Of a stretch of 64,000 nucleotides of DNA, positions 34,927-44,159 are shown in pieces. The position numbers were made by a program, and so were the translations under genes. The DNA comes from Ornithinibacillus sp047228935 (GTDB lineage Bacteria; Bacillota; Bacilli; Bacillales; Amphibacillaceae). The first letter of the stretch is position 1, and every line of letters begins with the position of its first letter. Location: the NCBI RefSeq assembly GCF_047228935.1, contig NZ_JBFEGG010000001.1:1364001-1428000 (forward strand), written 5' to 3'. Under the pieces are notes generated by a model, which ran no database searches, was not told the origin of the DNA, and was given only the letters and a program-made list of their open reading frames with translations.

Positions 34927-35796
34927 CTAGTTCTCACTCTTCCTGAAAGTGTATAAACTATGTTTCAACTTAAACCCAGCTTTTTGATATAGGTTTATAG
35001 CTGTTTTATTCTCTGTACTTACTGTTAATCTAATAGATTCAATCGTGTCAAAGGTAAATAACCACTTTAAACTTCCTGCTACTAACTGACTACCAATTCC
35101 TTTCCCTCTTTTCACTTCATTCACACCAACGAATTCAATACTTCCATCACCAAACTCTGGTTCCGCTTCAACATATACATAACCACATAGCTCCCCATCT
35201 TCTAACAGAATCAATACTTTATTATGCTCGTCAAGTCGACTAATAATTTGTTCGCCACTATAATAAGTACCCGGGAAAGTATGATCATGTAGTGCTTTCA
35301 TATCATCATAGTATTCAGGTGTTAGTTCCTTTAAACTAGTATCCTGCAATAGCTGAATATCGTTACGGTCAAAGACTAATATTGTTTGTTCGCTCCCTTT
35401 TATAAAAGCGTTACGATTGGCAAACTCATAGACCAGTTTATTTTCTTTATTTGGGAATAAAATATAACTATTAATATTATTTGGTCTTTCTGCATGAAGC
35501 AATTCCCACATTTCATCCACTATATCCATATGTTCGTTTAAAGCGAAAGGTCCCCATACCTCTCCTACACCGCTCTCAAAATCAGGATCAATCCCTAATA
35601 CCCCAACAAGTTCTCCATCACTAAAAGCAGTTACAAAGCAGTGAGTAAAAGGAATTTCTTCCTGAAAATACTCCGTAATTTCTACACTATCTTTACTACA
35701 AAATCCAATATGAGAGGACTCCATACTATTTAAATCTGCTATGAATTTTGCTACTTTTTCGACGTCATTTTGTTGCATATATGTTATGTTTACCAC
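34927..35796 (-). CDS. GNAT-family N-acetyltransferase with two GNAT-like halves
   Basis: 289 aa. The C-terminal half carries the acetyl-CoA motif (GVNEVKRGKGIGSQLVAGSL, with R-G-x-G-x-G) and INLYQKAGFK. The N-terminal half (FVTAFSDGELVGVLGIDPDF) resembles a second, degenerate GNAT fold. GTG start with AAAGGGGA upstream. Monocistronic by spacing. Substrate unknown. Confidence 0.8.
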   Translation of the reverse strand: MVNITYMQQNDVEKVAKFIADLNSMESSHIGFCSKDSVEITEYFQEEIPFTHCFVTAFSDGELVGVLGIDPDFESGVGEVWGPFALNEHMDIVDEMWELLHAERPNNINSYILFPNKENKLVYEFANRNAFIKGSEQTILVFDRNDIQLLQDTSLKELTPEYYDDMKALHDHTFPGTYYSGEQIISRLDEHNKVLILLEDGELCGYVYVEAEPEFGDGSIEFVGVNEVKRGKGIGSQLVAGSLKWLFTFDTIESIRLTVSTENKTAINLYQKAGFKLKHSLYTFRKSEN

Positions 35797-35966
35797 GGTT
35801 ATCCCCTTTTCATCTATGATTTATAGGCTTTGGAATTAAACTAAAAATGTTGTATCGTATTATTTTTCACTATGGAGAATAGCTTTACTCTATTTAATAA
35901 ACTACTATCAAAACGTTAAAGTTGAGGTCAGCATTATATCCTCCATTAATCCATGATTTTGCTGTA

Positions 35967-36428
35967 TTAATTTGACTTCTTATAAGATATAGATAAGGAC
36001 GAAATAAGCTGTTTTAGTAACGGATTTAAGCCATCCGGTAACTCGCTAGGCTTAAAGAATTTTGCTTCTACTGTTTCCGTTCCGTCTGCTTTTAAGTCCC
36101 CACCAATTATATCCCTACAACTATAAACAATCGTCACAGAATAGAATTCATCCCCATTAGGCAATTTAACAAAATGTTCTTTTCCTGAGATAACCGTTAC
36201 TAACTCTAATTCCCCTATTTCAATTCCAGTTTCCTCCAGAACCTCTCTTCTTCCAGCTTCTTCAGCAGATTCTCCTAATTCTAAAAATCCACCCGGAACT
36301 CCAAAGCGGCCATCTCCTCTTTTTTGTAGTAAAATTTCACCGTCATTATTGATGACCCCTATTGCAGTACCAACTAATATTAAAGGTTTATTCCCCACAA
36401 GTGCTCTAAGTTCTTCTATGTAACCCAT
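35967..36428 (-). CDS. Nudix hydrolase
   Basis: 153 aa. Nudix box GFLELGESAEEAGRREVLEE followed by TG near residues 45-67, preceded by GVPGG. Typical MutT-like size. Its start codon overlaps the stop of the upstream kinase gene (TAATG) with GGAGGAG inside that gene, so the two are co-translated. Different from the Nudix protein at 32053. Confidence 0.88.
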   Translation of the reverse strand: MGYIEELRALVGNKPLILVGTAIGVINNDGEILLQKRGDGRFGVPGGFLELGESAEEAGRREVLEETGIEIGELELVTVISGKEHFVKLPNGDEFYSVTIVYSCRDIIGGDLKADGTETVEAKFFKPSELPDGLNPLLKQLISSLSISYKKSN

Positions 36429-36991
36429 TATTTCTCCTCCAAATCTCTTTGATTTACCTTCATTGCCTCTGTAATGTTTATTAAAATATCTTGAACGGTT
36501 AACGTCCCATCTACAACTAAATCACTGTTTGGCTTAATGGAAGTTAACATTTCTAAATATCCTTTTCGGCCATAATTCACGTATAAATCCATTTCTTTGA
36601 ATAATTCTACTTTAGAATCCTGTTGATAATCCCTTATTATTCTACGAGCCAAAGCAATGTCAAGCGGTGTGTCAATAAACACTGCTAAGTCGATTGAACT
36701 GCGTAATTTGGAATGCATTCGTGCAAAAGGATAATCAAGAATGATATAATGTAACGATTCTGTAGCTAGTTTCTCTATATCTTGAATAAGAGGAGTTATA
36801 TCCCATTCTTCATAATTTGCTCCTCTATCTACCCAATCGATTATATCTTCTGGACCTTCTAATTGATAATCATCAAAATAAATCACTTTGGACTGTTGTA
36901 ATAATTGATGAAGTTCTTTAGAAATCGTTGTTTTCCCTCCACCAGATACTGCAGCAATTGAGATAATATATGGATGGTTATATGCTAACAC
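36428..36991 (-). CDS. P-loop kinase of the uridine-kinase type
   Basis: 187 aa. Walker A ASGGGKTT-like segment (AAVSGGGKTTIS, residues 13-24), substrate-binding YFDDYQ near 40 and AVFIDTPLDIALARRIIRD (lid and Walker B region). Small NMP/nucleoside kinase fold. Substrate not certain; similar proteins are annotated as uridine kinase-like. GTG start with GGGGAG upstream. Co-translated with the downstream Nudix gene, so they may act on related nucleotides. Confidence 0.75.
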   Translation of the reverse strand: MLAYNHPYIISIAAVSGGGKTTISKELHQLLQQSKVIYFDDYQLEGPEDIIDWVDRGANYEEWDITPLIQDIEKLATESLHYIILDYPFARMHSKLRSSIDLAVFIDTPLDIALARRIIRDYQQDSKVELFKEMDLYVNYGRKGYLEMLTSIKPNSDLVVDGTLTVQDILINITEAMKVNQRDLEEK

Positions 36992-37096
36992 GTATCGTAC
37001 TCCCCATTAATTCGACATATTTTTCAATATTCTATTTCCTCTTATTCTAACACAATTTTCAGACTGTTTAACTATTTTTTCTTCCATTTTTTTCAA

Positions 37097-37133
37097 TAAA
37101 AAAGATCACATAGCACTCTATGTGATCTTTTAC
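37097..37133 (-). terminator. Rho-independent terminator of pheST
   Basis: AAAAGATCACATAG (about 37100-37113) pairs with CTATGTGATCTTTT (37118-37131), 34 bases after the pheT stop codon, with T on the minus-strand 3' side. Confidence 0.85.
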
Positions 37134-37164
37134 AAATACCTATTCTTCTCTAACCAATAACATA

Positions 37165-39591
37165 TTACGATCTTACGTATGCATTATGTTTTTGATTTAC
37201 TGCTTCAATAATGGTTTGATAAGATTGTTCCACATCTTCATCCACTAAAGTCTTTTCTGGATCAAGGTATAGTAGACTGTATGCAACTGATTTCTTACCT
37301 TCTGGTAGATTTTCTCCTTTGTACAAGTCAAATACTTGAACTTGTTTTACGAGTGGTGCCCCTACTTCTTCAATAGTTGCTTTTACATCCCCTGCATGTA
37401 CTGCATCATCCAAAATAAATGCTATATCTCTTGTAACAGATGGATATCTTGGAATCTGTGTATAGCTTGGTACATGGTGATGTGAAGCAAGCACTGCTTC
37501 CATATTAATATCAAATACATACGTTTCTTTTAAATCAAGCTCTTTTTCAAGTACTGGATGTAACTGACCGATAAACCCAATCTCTTTACCGTTTAATAAT
37601 ATAGCAGCCGTACGTCCTGGATGCATATCTGTAAGCTGAGTCTGTTTAACAGATAAAGGAAGTTCTAAATGGTCGAATAACCCTTCTACAATCCCTTTCA
37701 CTACGTAGAAATCAACTTTCTTACTTTCTTGCTGCCATAAATGTTCTAACCATTTTCCTGTTAGAACACCAGAAAGACGGAGTTGCTCATCAGGTTGTTT
37801 TGTTAATTCCTTTTCGCTTGTAATGAAGATGGAGCCAATTTCGTAATAAGCAAGATTAGCTTGGTTTCTAGCTAGGTTATAGCTTATTGTTTTTAATAGT
37901 TCTGGTAAAACACTTAAACGTAAATATTTATGTTCCTCACTCATTGGCATGGCTAAGCTAATTGGTTCTGGATTTAAAGCTTTTATTTCTGGACTTATTA
38001 GTTTCTGGATAAACGCTTCACTAGTTAGAGAATAGGTTCTAGTTTCCATTAAGCCTACACCTTCTAAATAGTTTTTCACAGCACGTCTAAGTTGTTGTCT
38101 CTTCGTAAGACCTCCCGCAGTAGCCTCTCCTTTTGGAAGAGTATACGGTAAATTATCATATCCATAAATTCTAGCTACTTCTTCTAGCATATCCTCAAAG
38201 ATTGTAATATCTCTACGTCGAGTTGGAGCAAATACTCTGAAGTTATCTTCTGAACGCTCAAAATTAAATGCTAATCTCTCTAAAATCTTTGCAATATCAT
38301 TTGAAGAAATATCCGTACCTAGTCTCTTGTTGATTGTTGCCGTATCAACTTCAACCGTTGTTTCACTACGATCGAGTTTATCGAATTCAACGACACCATC
38401 TAAAACTTTCCCGCCTGCATATTGTTCTAATAGGTGGCATGCACGTAATCCAGCGCGTTTAACACGATTTGGATCAATTCCTTTTTCATAACGAGTACTT
38501 GCCTCACTGCGAAGACCAGTAGCTTTTACTGTCTTACGAATGGATATTGAATCGAAGTATGCTGCTTCTAGTAAGATATTCTTCGTTTCACTAGTCACTT
38601 CTGAATTAGCACCACCCATAACACCAGCAAGTGCAATAGGTTCATGCCCATTTGTAATCACTAGGTTTTCTGAAGATAAGGTTCGTTCCACATCATCAAG
38701 GGTAACAATTTGTTCCCCCTCTTTTGCTGTACGAACAACGATTTCTTTTGAACCTAAACGATCATAATCAAATGCATGTAATGGTTGACCGTACTCTAAC
38801 AATACATAGTTCGTAATATCTACGACGTTGTTAATTGGTCTGATTCCAGCAGCTAACAAGTAATTTTGCATCCATATTGGGGATGCTTTAATTTCTACAT
38901 CCTTAATGACAAAAGCTCCATAGTAAGGATTTAAGGATTCTTCCTCTACTTTAACCGAGATATAATCAGCTGCATTTTCACTTGAAGTATGAACTTCTTC
39001 ATTCGGTTGTATCACAGGTTTATCTAATAATGCGCCAACCTCATATGCTACTCCTAACATACTTAAGCAATCTGCACGGTTAGGAGTTAAATCAAACTCT
39101 AATATCGCATCTGTTGAATTTAATAACGTTTCAACAGGTTCACCAACTGGAGCATCTTCCGGAAAAACAAAAATACCTTCTGCAAATTCTTTCGGGATAT
39201 GTTTTTCATCAAATCCTAGCTCTTGCAAGGAACATATCATTCCATTAGATTCTACCCCACGAAGTTTTGCCTTTTTAATTTTAAAGTTACCAGGCAATAC
39301 AGCACCAGGTTTAGCGACTACTACTTTCTGGCCTTGCCGTACATTAGGAGCACCACAAATAATTTGTAATGTCTCTTCACCAACATCAACCTGACAAAGG
39401 TTTAACTTGTCGGCATTTGGATGCTTTTCACAAGTCTGCACATAACCAACGACAACATTATTGCTCTTTTCCGCAATATACTCCACATGATCCACTTCAA
39501 TCCCAGACTTTGTTACCTTTTCAGCAAGCTGTTCTGGGCTTATACCATCAATATTTACATAATCTTTTAACCAATTTAATGAAACTAACAT
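37165..39591 (-). CDS. pheT: Phenylalanyl-tRNA synthetase beta subunit
   Basis: 808 aa. Domains in order: EMAP/tRNA-binding OB fold (about 40-150, VVGYVQTCEKHPNADKLNLC), B3/B4 editing domain (about 210-400, RPINNVVDITNYVLLEYGQP, GVMGG), B5 (about 410-475), catalytic-like core, and C-terminal ferredoxin-fold anticodon-binding domain (SYTQIPRYPSVTRDIAF). Normal length for Bacilli (about 804). 12 bases after pheS, under the T-box leader. Confidence 0.96.
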   Translation of the reverse strand: MLVSLNWLKDYVNIDGISPEQLAEKVTKSGIEVDHVEYIAEKSNNVVVGYVQTCEKHPNADKLNLCQVDVGEETLQIICGAPNVRQGQKVVVAKPGAVLPGNFKIKKAKLRGVESNGMICSLQELGFDEKHIPKEFAEGIFVFPEDAPVGEPVETLLNSTDAILEFDLTPNRADCLSMLGVAYEVGALLDKPVIQPNEEVHTSSENAADYISVKVEEESLNPYYGAFVIKDVEIKASPIWMQNYLLAAGIRPINNVVDITNYVLLEYGQPLHAFDYDRLGSKEIVVRTAKEGEQIVTLDDVERTLSSENLVITNGHEPIALAGVMGGANSEVTSETKNILLEAAYFDSISIRKTVKATGLRSEASTRYEKGIDPNRVKRAGLRACHLLEQYAGGKVLDGVVEFDKLDRSETTVEVDTATINKRLGTDISSNDIAKILERLAFNFERSEDNFRVFAPTRRRDITIFEDMLEEVARIYGYDNLPYTLPKGEATAGGLTKRQQLRRAVKNYLEGVGLMETRTYSLTSEAFIQKLISPEIKALNPEPISLAMPMSEEHKYLRLSVLPELLKTISYNLARNQANLAYYEIGSIFITSEKELTKQPDEQLRLSGVLTGKWLEHLWQQESKKVDFYVVKGIVEGLFDHLELPLSVKQTQLTDMHPGRTAAILLNGKEIGFIGQLHPVLEKELDLKETYVFDINMEAVLASHHHVPSYTQIPRYPSVTRDIAFILDDAVHAGDVKATIEEVGAPLVKQVQVFDLYKGENLPEGKKSVAYSLLYLDPEKTLVDEDVEQSYQTIIEAVNQKHNAYVRS

Positions 39592-39603
39592 CTTTTACCC
39601 TCC

Positions 39604-40638
39604 TTAAGCCTGGTGGAATTGTTTTAGGAATCGACTATCATTCAAATAGAATTGGCGAATGTCGTTTACACCATATTTCAACATGGCAATCCGTTCTGGC
39701 CCCATTCCAAACGCAAAGCCTGAGTATACTTTTGGATCATACCCACCCATTTCTAATACATTCGGATGTACCATTCCGGCACCTAAAATCTCAATCCAAC
39801 CTGTTCCTTTACATACAGAACAACCTTCTCCGTCACATACTTTACAAGAGATATCCATTTCTACAGAAGGTTCAGTGAATGGGAAAAAGCTTGGACGCAG
39901 GCGAATATTTCGATCTTCTCCAAACATTTTCTTCGCAAATACGTTTAGAACTCCTTTTAAGTCACTCATTTTAACGTCTTTATCTACATATAATCCTTCA
40001 ATTTGAGTAAATTGATGAGAGTGAGTTGCGTCATCTGTATCTCGACGATACACTCTACCAGGGCAAATCATTTTAAATCCTTTTTCACCTTTATATTCTT
40101 TCATCGTACGCGCTTGTACTGGTGATGTATGTGTTCGTAGTAATAATTCATTTGTGATATAGAAGGAATCCTGCATGTCTCTTGCAGGGTGATCCTTTGG
40201 TAAATTTAGTGCTTCAAAGTTAAAGTAATCCGTTTCCACTTCAGGACCTTCTCTCACTTCATAGCCCATTCCAATAAATAAGTCTTCAATTTCTTCTATC
40301 ACTTTTGTAAGTAAATGTGGTCCACCAACTTTAATTGGTCTGCCCGGAAGAGTTACATCAATAGATTCAGCTTTTAGTTTTTCTTCTAAAGCAGCATTTT
40401 CAAGTGTTGTTTGCTTTTCATCGATAGCAGTTGTAATTGCTTCTCGTACTTGATTGGCGATTTCACCTACTACGGGTCTTTCTTCTGGTGAGAGTTTGCC
40501 CATTCCACGTAATACTTGTGTAAGTGAGCCTTTTTTTCCTAGGTATGCAACTTTGATTTCTTGTAGTTCTTTAAGGTCTGATGTTTCTTTCACTTTTGCA
40601 AGTGCTTCTTCTTGAATGGCTTTTAATTCTTCTTGCAT
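39604..40638 (-). CDS. pheS: Phenylalanyl-tRNA synthetase alpha subunit
   Basis: 344 aa from MQEELKAIQ. N-terminal coiled coil, then class II catalytic core: HPARDMQDSFY (motif 1 region), CPGRVYRRDTDDATHSHQFT (motif 2) and GFAFGMGPERIAMLKYG (motif 3). A cysteine set, CKVCDGEGCSVCKGTG, lies near residues 255-270. The ATG at 40638 has AGGAGGG upstream; the in-frame start at 40674 is spurious. It is separated from its T-box leader by about 250 bases that contain a degenerate repeat. Confidence 0.96.
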   Translation of the reverse strand: MQEELKAIQEEALAKVKETSDLKELQEIKVAYLGKKGSLTQVLRGMGKLSPEERPVVGEIANQVREAITTAIDEKQTTLENAALEEKLKAESIDVTLPGRPIKVGGPHLLTKVIEEIEDLFIGMGYEVREGPEVETDYFNFEALNLPKDHPARDMQDSFYITNELLLRTHTSPVQARTMKEYKGEKGFKMICPGRVYRRDTDDATHSHQFTQIEGLYVDKDVKMSDLKGVLNVFAKKMFGEDRNIRLRPSFFPFTEPSVEMDISCKVCDGEGCSVCKGTGWIEILGAGMVHPNVLEMGGYDPKVYSGFAFGMGPERIAMLKYGVNDIRQFYLNDSRFLKQFHQA

Positions 40639-40697
40639 AGTTTTTTCCCTCCTAGAATTCATAAGTATTTTCACATTTCATTATCAGCCGTGTCCGC

Positions 40698-40829
40698 AGT
40701 CCAAAAATACTTGCCGTTACTTCCAGCACAAGGGCGACAATTACTAGAATAACCAATAGAATTATCTTCCTTGCCGTGGGCAGCTGGTGAGCCTATTCCC
40801 CACTGAAGTCTCCGCATATTTGGACCACT
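40698..40829. repeat. Degenerate copy of the palindromic repeat, inserted between T-box and pheS
   Basis: It shares CTGGTGAGCC with the element at 19887-20002, and its right part (AGTCTCCGCATATTTGGACC) matches AGTCTACGTGTATTCGGGCC of that element at 15 of 20 positions, same orientation. The outer arms GTCCAAAAATA and ATATTTGGAC are still partly complementary. No supported gene lies here; a frame of 61 codons across it has no ribosome binding site and covers non-coding leader. Confidence 0.65.
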
Positions 40830-40887
40830 CAGTACAATCACTTCAATACTTTGCATACGGTGACAAAACTATGTTCAAAACTAAAAT

Positions 40888-41153
40888 AAAAAAGCCTTCT
40901 ATCCCATAAAAAAAGGGACGAGGCTTGTTTTCGCGGTACCACCCTTGTTGACACTCTTTGTGTGCCCAACTCGAGATTTTTAACGGATTTTTCCGGAACA
41001 CCTTTACTAAATTAATTAGGTCCAAGTGTCAGCTCCAGAGTGAAAGATTAACGAGTTGATAGTAGAAGCGTTCGCAGTCTAAGACGCTTCTTCCCTGAAA
41101 ACTATATTTTTTACTGTTAATCGCTCTTTCATAGCTTTTAACTATTCACATAT
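40888..41153 (-). promoter_or_regulatory. T-box riboswitch leader of pheST
   Basis: The minus strand carries the conserved T-box AACAAGGGTGGTACCGCGA (complement of 40931-40949). The terminator follows: AAGCCTCGTCCC, a T/A-rich loop, GGGATAGAAGGC and a T run (complement of 40888-40926). A long stem I has base pairs GATTAAC/GTTAATC around 41043-41118. Uncharged tRNA-Phe should stabilise the antiterminator and allow pheST transcription. A UUC (Phe) triplet lies in the 3' side of stem I (complement of 41065-41067), but I could not place it firmly in the specifier loop. Confidence 0.92.
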
Positions 41154-41160
41154 AGAATAA

Positions 41161-41189
41161 ATTATAGTCATTTTACCTAGTATTTGCAA
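41161..41189 (-). promoter_or_regulatory. Sigma-A type promoter of the pheST T-box leader
   Basis: TTGCAA (41184-41189), a 17-base spacer, TATAAT (complement of 41161-41166), about 8 bases before the leader start. It lies just downstream of the ysgA stop codon. Confidence 0.75.
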
Positions 41190-41192
41190 GAA

Positions 41193-41939
41193 TTAACCTT
41201 TAATATGGTACATTAAAATCCCTGCTGCAATACTAACATTCAGTGACTCTGCTTTACCATAAATAGGAATCTTTACTAGTTCATCTGCCAAGTCTAATAA
41301 ATCATGCTGGATACCTGATCCTTCATTTCCTACTATTAAGGCAACCTTATCGTTAGTCTTTACTGTATGAAAATCCTTTGAATTAGTGAGTGCACTTGCC
41401 CAAATAGAAAAACCTTCCTTTTTCAAATTCTGAATACGCTCTATTAGATTGTCACGTATAACTGGTATATGAAATATGGAGCCTTGTGTTGATCGAATTA
41501 CTTTATCATTATAAACATCTACAGTGCCTTCTCCTAGAATAACGGCATCAAAACCTGCAGCATCAGCAGTGCGAATGATTGTACCTAAATTACCTGGATC
41601 TTGTATACGGTCTAGTAGTAGTACATGATTTCCATCAAACTTAGTAACTTTGCTCAAATTAACAACGGCTCCAATACCTTGAGGAGTTTTCGTTTGGGTG
41701 ATGTGTTGAAACACATTTTCGCTGACTTCAACAATCTTAAAATCATCGGCCCACTTTGGTAAGTAAACGCCATCTTGTAATATAATTTCCTTTATCGTCC
41801 AATTGCTATTTACCGCTTCTTCTATTAAATGAAAGCCTTCAATGAAAAAAGTTGCTGTTTTCTCACGTTCTTTCCTTGTATGTAATTTCTTCAAAGCTTT
41901 CACTTTATCGTTCTTTACAGATGTTAACAAATTCTTCAT
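41193..41939 (-). CDS. ysgA: TrmH/SpoU-family RNA methyltransferase, YsgA-like
   Basis: 248 aa. N-terminal substrate-binding region (LHTRKEREKTATFFIEGFHL) and C-terminal SPOUT knot with the three motifs: LLLDRIQDPGNLGTIIRTAD, VALIVGNEGSGI and IPIYGKAESLNVSIAAGI. It transfers methyl from SAM to a ribose 2'-O in rRNA or tRNA; the exact site is not predictable. Upstream of pheS and divergent from sspI, as in Bacillus subtilis. Confidence 0.92.
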   Translation of the reverse strand: MKNLLTSVKNDKVKALKKLHTRKEREKTATFFIEGFHLIEEAVNSNWTIKEIILQDGVYLPKWADDFKIVEVSENVFQHITQTKTPQGIGAVVNLSKVTKFDGNHVLLLDRIQDPGNLGTIIRTADAAGFDAVILGEGTVDVYNDKVIRSTQGSIFHIPVIRDNLIERIQNLKKEGFSIWASALTNSKDFHTVKTNDKVALIVGNEGSGIQHDLLDLADELVKIPIYGKAESLNVSIAAGILMYHIKG

Positions 41940-42028
41940 TCCTTATCATTATTCTTTTTACTATCATACATATTTAATCCTAAACTGGTCAAACTATCCA
42001 TAGTTTAATACAAATAAGGAGTGATTTT

Positions 42029-42253
42029 TTGAATCTAAATTTGCGTAATGCCATTTTATCCAATATCTCAAATAACGATCAAAGTCAGTTGGAAGCAACC
42101 ATTGTTGATGCGATTCAATCAGGTGAAGAAAAAATGCTTCCTGGTCTTGGTGTATTATTTGAGTTAATTTGGAAGCAATCAGATGAGCAGGAAAAACAAG
42201 AAATGCTTGAAGCATTAGAGCAAGGTGTTAAAAGTGAAACTGCAGGTAGTTAA
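42029..42253 (+). CDS. sspI: Small acid-soluble spore protein I
   Basis: 74 aa from a TTG start with AAGGAGTG 7 bases upstream. LNLRNAILSNISNNDQSQLE and GEEKMLPGLGVLFELIWKQS are typical of SspI. Minor SASP made in the forespore (sigma-G in Bacillus subtilis); no convincing sigma-G promoter could be picked here. Located divergent from ysgA, as in Bacillus subtilis. It ends with a clear terminator. Confidence 0.93.
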   Translation: MNLNLRNAILSNISNNDQSQLEATIVDAIQSGEEKMLPGLGVLFELIWKQSDEQEKQEMLEALEQGVKSETAGS

Positions 42254-42261
42254 CCATATCT

Positions 42262-42289
42262 AAGAAGGTGTCTTACATGATACCTTCTT
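42262..42289 (+). terminator. Rho-independent terminator of sspI
   Basis: AAGAAGGT and ACCTTCTT form an 8-base stem followed by TTTATTTTTA, 8 bases after the stop codon. Confidence 0.85.
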
Positions 42290-42468
42290 TTATTTTTATC
42301 TAAAATTAAGTCATTTACCTAAACTTGTCTAATATAATGGAAGTAACTATTAGTTTCGTTTTTAATAGTTACTACACATGGACAAAAGAGCTATAAAAAC
42401 TTTCATCTTACTTTCACTTCAGAATTTTAGTAATGATTCAATATATTTTATATCATTTCGAAAATAAA

Positions 42469-42497
42469 TTGACTCTTTTGTAAATCGGTGTTATACA
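42469..42497 (+). promoter_or_regulatory. Sigma-A type promoter of the DUF6583/ABC transporter unit
   Basis: TTGACT (42469-42474), a 17-base spacer, TATACA (42492-42497), 52 bases upstream of the gene start. Confidence 0.75.
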
Positions 42498-42548
42498 ATG
42501 TAAGTATTGTATTAAAATTTATGGGCAGATTTGAATGGGGGAATACAG

Positions 42549-44138
42549 ATGGTAGATTACTATCAAGATGGAAAGCAGAATAAAAAGGGATTCAGCAAAT
42601 TATTTGCGATTATTATCGCTGCAGCAGTTTTACTTATTGGTGGAAGTGTTGCTGCATTTGTTCTAATTGAAAGCAATACGCCAAAGGCAAGTTATTTTCT
42701 TTCTGAAAAGAATACGTATGATTTTCTAACCGAACAAGTCAAGGAAAGATTTGATTCTGAGCTTAGTTGGCATGAAAAAGGATTAGAAAATCCTATCGAA
42801 GATATTTATGAGATTTCTGCACAATTAAATATGCAACTTTCTAATAGTCAAGGATTTGTTACACCAGAACAAATTATTAATAGCAGTACCGTTACTGTAA
42901 CGAGTCAATTGGATCGTAAAGAGAAGATCGCAACTGCAGGAATAAAGGGAAGCTTTGGAAATATCTCTATCGAGGATATTAATTTCTATGTTACGTCTGA
43001 AAAAATGATGCTCGGCTTACCTTTTATCAATGAAATATTACAATTAAATGGTGATGATTTAGGTAAATTACTTCACCAAGTTGACCCAAATGCCTTTACT
43101 GGTGAAGAAAAGCTAGACTTTAATATGCTTTTTGAAGGTAATATTATAGCTGAGGAAGATGTAAAATATATTGAAGATGAATATGTAAAGTGGCTATATG
43201 ATGAATTACCAGAAGATGCATTTAAATCTAGTAATGAAACAGTCAAAATGGAAAGTGACAACATTGATACAGAAAAAATTACTTTCCATTTAACAGAAGA
43301 CCAAGTAAAAGCGATATTAAAAGACTTATTTACTAAAATGGCTGACGATGAACATTTAAAAGAGATAATTGTACAGTATGCTCAAGCACAAGGAACAGGT
43401 CCTGTAGTACTAGGTGAAAATGCTAATTTAGATATTCCTAATTTTGAAGAAGAATACGATAATGTGATGACAGAAGCGATAAATGGATTAGATAATTTCA
43501 TCATACCAAATGGCCTTACATCAACTATTTGGGTCAATAAAGATATTATAGTTAAACGAGATTTTTCTATTGAAGTAGGGCCAACTGAAGAGCAATTAAT
43601 TACCCTTTATTTAACTGGACAGCTTGAAAATAATGATTCCGATGTATCACTCACATATAATTTTGGTCTTGTTGATGAGTTTGGAACAGATCATACAATT
43701 TCATTAGATGGTACACTATCAAATAATGATGGTGAAACCAATGATACTATTACTTTATCTTTTGATACGATACAACTAATCTACGAATCTAATGAAACAA
43801 CGGATAAAAATAAGAAAGATTTCAACCGTAAATTTACTCTCCATGATCAAACTGGTTATACTTTTGATTTACTTTGGACTGGTAATGCGGAATATGATGG
43901 AGATCAAATGAACTCCAATCATGAATTAACAATAGCTGGTGACGGTATTCCAGAAAATGCAGTCGTATTAACTATCAACAAAGACTCCAAAATTACTGAC
44001 AGTATTTCATTACCAAATGGAGATGAAATAAAAGATATTGGTAGTTTATCTATAGAAGAGTTAATGACATACTATGAAACAGAAGTCACTCCACAATTAG
44101 AGCAGTGGTTAATGGGAATTATTGGATTTGGGTTTTAA
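42549..44138 (+). CDS. Membrane-anchored extracellular protein, DUF6583-like
   Basis: 529 aa from MVDYYQDGKQ. Short cytoplasmic tail, one membrane span (FAIIIAAAVLLIGGSVAAFV, about 18-40), then a large acidic outside domain of nearly 490 residues with many N, D and E residues and beta-rich repeats (SDVSLTYNFGLVDEFG, NDTITLSFDTIQLIYE). It resembles the DUF6583 family, recalled from memory. No catalytic motif. It is 21 bases upstream of three ABC-2 transporter genes on the same transcript and may be an extracellular sensor or partner of that transporter. The ATG at 42549 has GGGGGA upstream; a TTG at 42531 is less likely. Confidence 0.7.
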   Translation: MVDYYQDGKQNKKGFSKLFAIIIAAAVLLIGGSVAAFVLIESNTPKASYFLSEKNTYDFLTEQVKERFDSELSWHEKGLENPIEDIYEISAQLNMQLSNSQGFVTPEQIINSSTVTVTSQLDRKEKIATAGIKGSFGNISIEDINFYVTSEKMMLGLPFINEILQLNGDDLGKLLHQVDPNAFTGEEKLDFNMLFEGNIIAEEDVKYIEDEYVKWLYDELPEDAFKSSNETVKMESDNIDTEKITFHLTEDQVKAILKDLFTKMADDEHLKEIIVQYAQAQGTGPVVLGENANLDIPNFEEEYDNVMTEAINGLDNFIIPNGLTSTIWVNKDIIVKRDFSIEVGPTEEQLITLYLTGQLENNDSDVSLTYNFGLVDEFGTDHTISLDGTLSNNDGETNDTITLSFDTIQLIYESNETTDKNKKDFNRKFTLHDQTGYTFDLLWTGNAEYDGDQMNSNHELTIAGDGIPENAVVLTINKDSKITDSISLPNGDEIKDIGSLSIEELMTYYETEVTPQLEQWLMGIIGFGF

Positions 44139-44159
44139 TTTATGAAGTAGGTGAACATA

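Noticed and set aside
39369..40006. Plus-strand frames of 169 and 115 codons across pheT/pheS
   Set aside because: Antisense shadows of two well-conserved synthetase genes; no promoter or ribosome binding site.
40671..41025. Minus-strand frames of about 60 codons upstream of pheS
   Set aside because: They overlap the T-box leader, its terminator and the degenerate repeat; no ribosome binding site and no protein-like composition.
41994..42215. Minus-strand frame of 73 codons opposite sspI
   Set aside because: Shadow of sspI, which has the correct start, ribosome binding site, terminator and family sequence.
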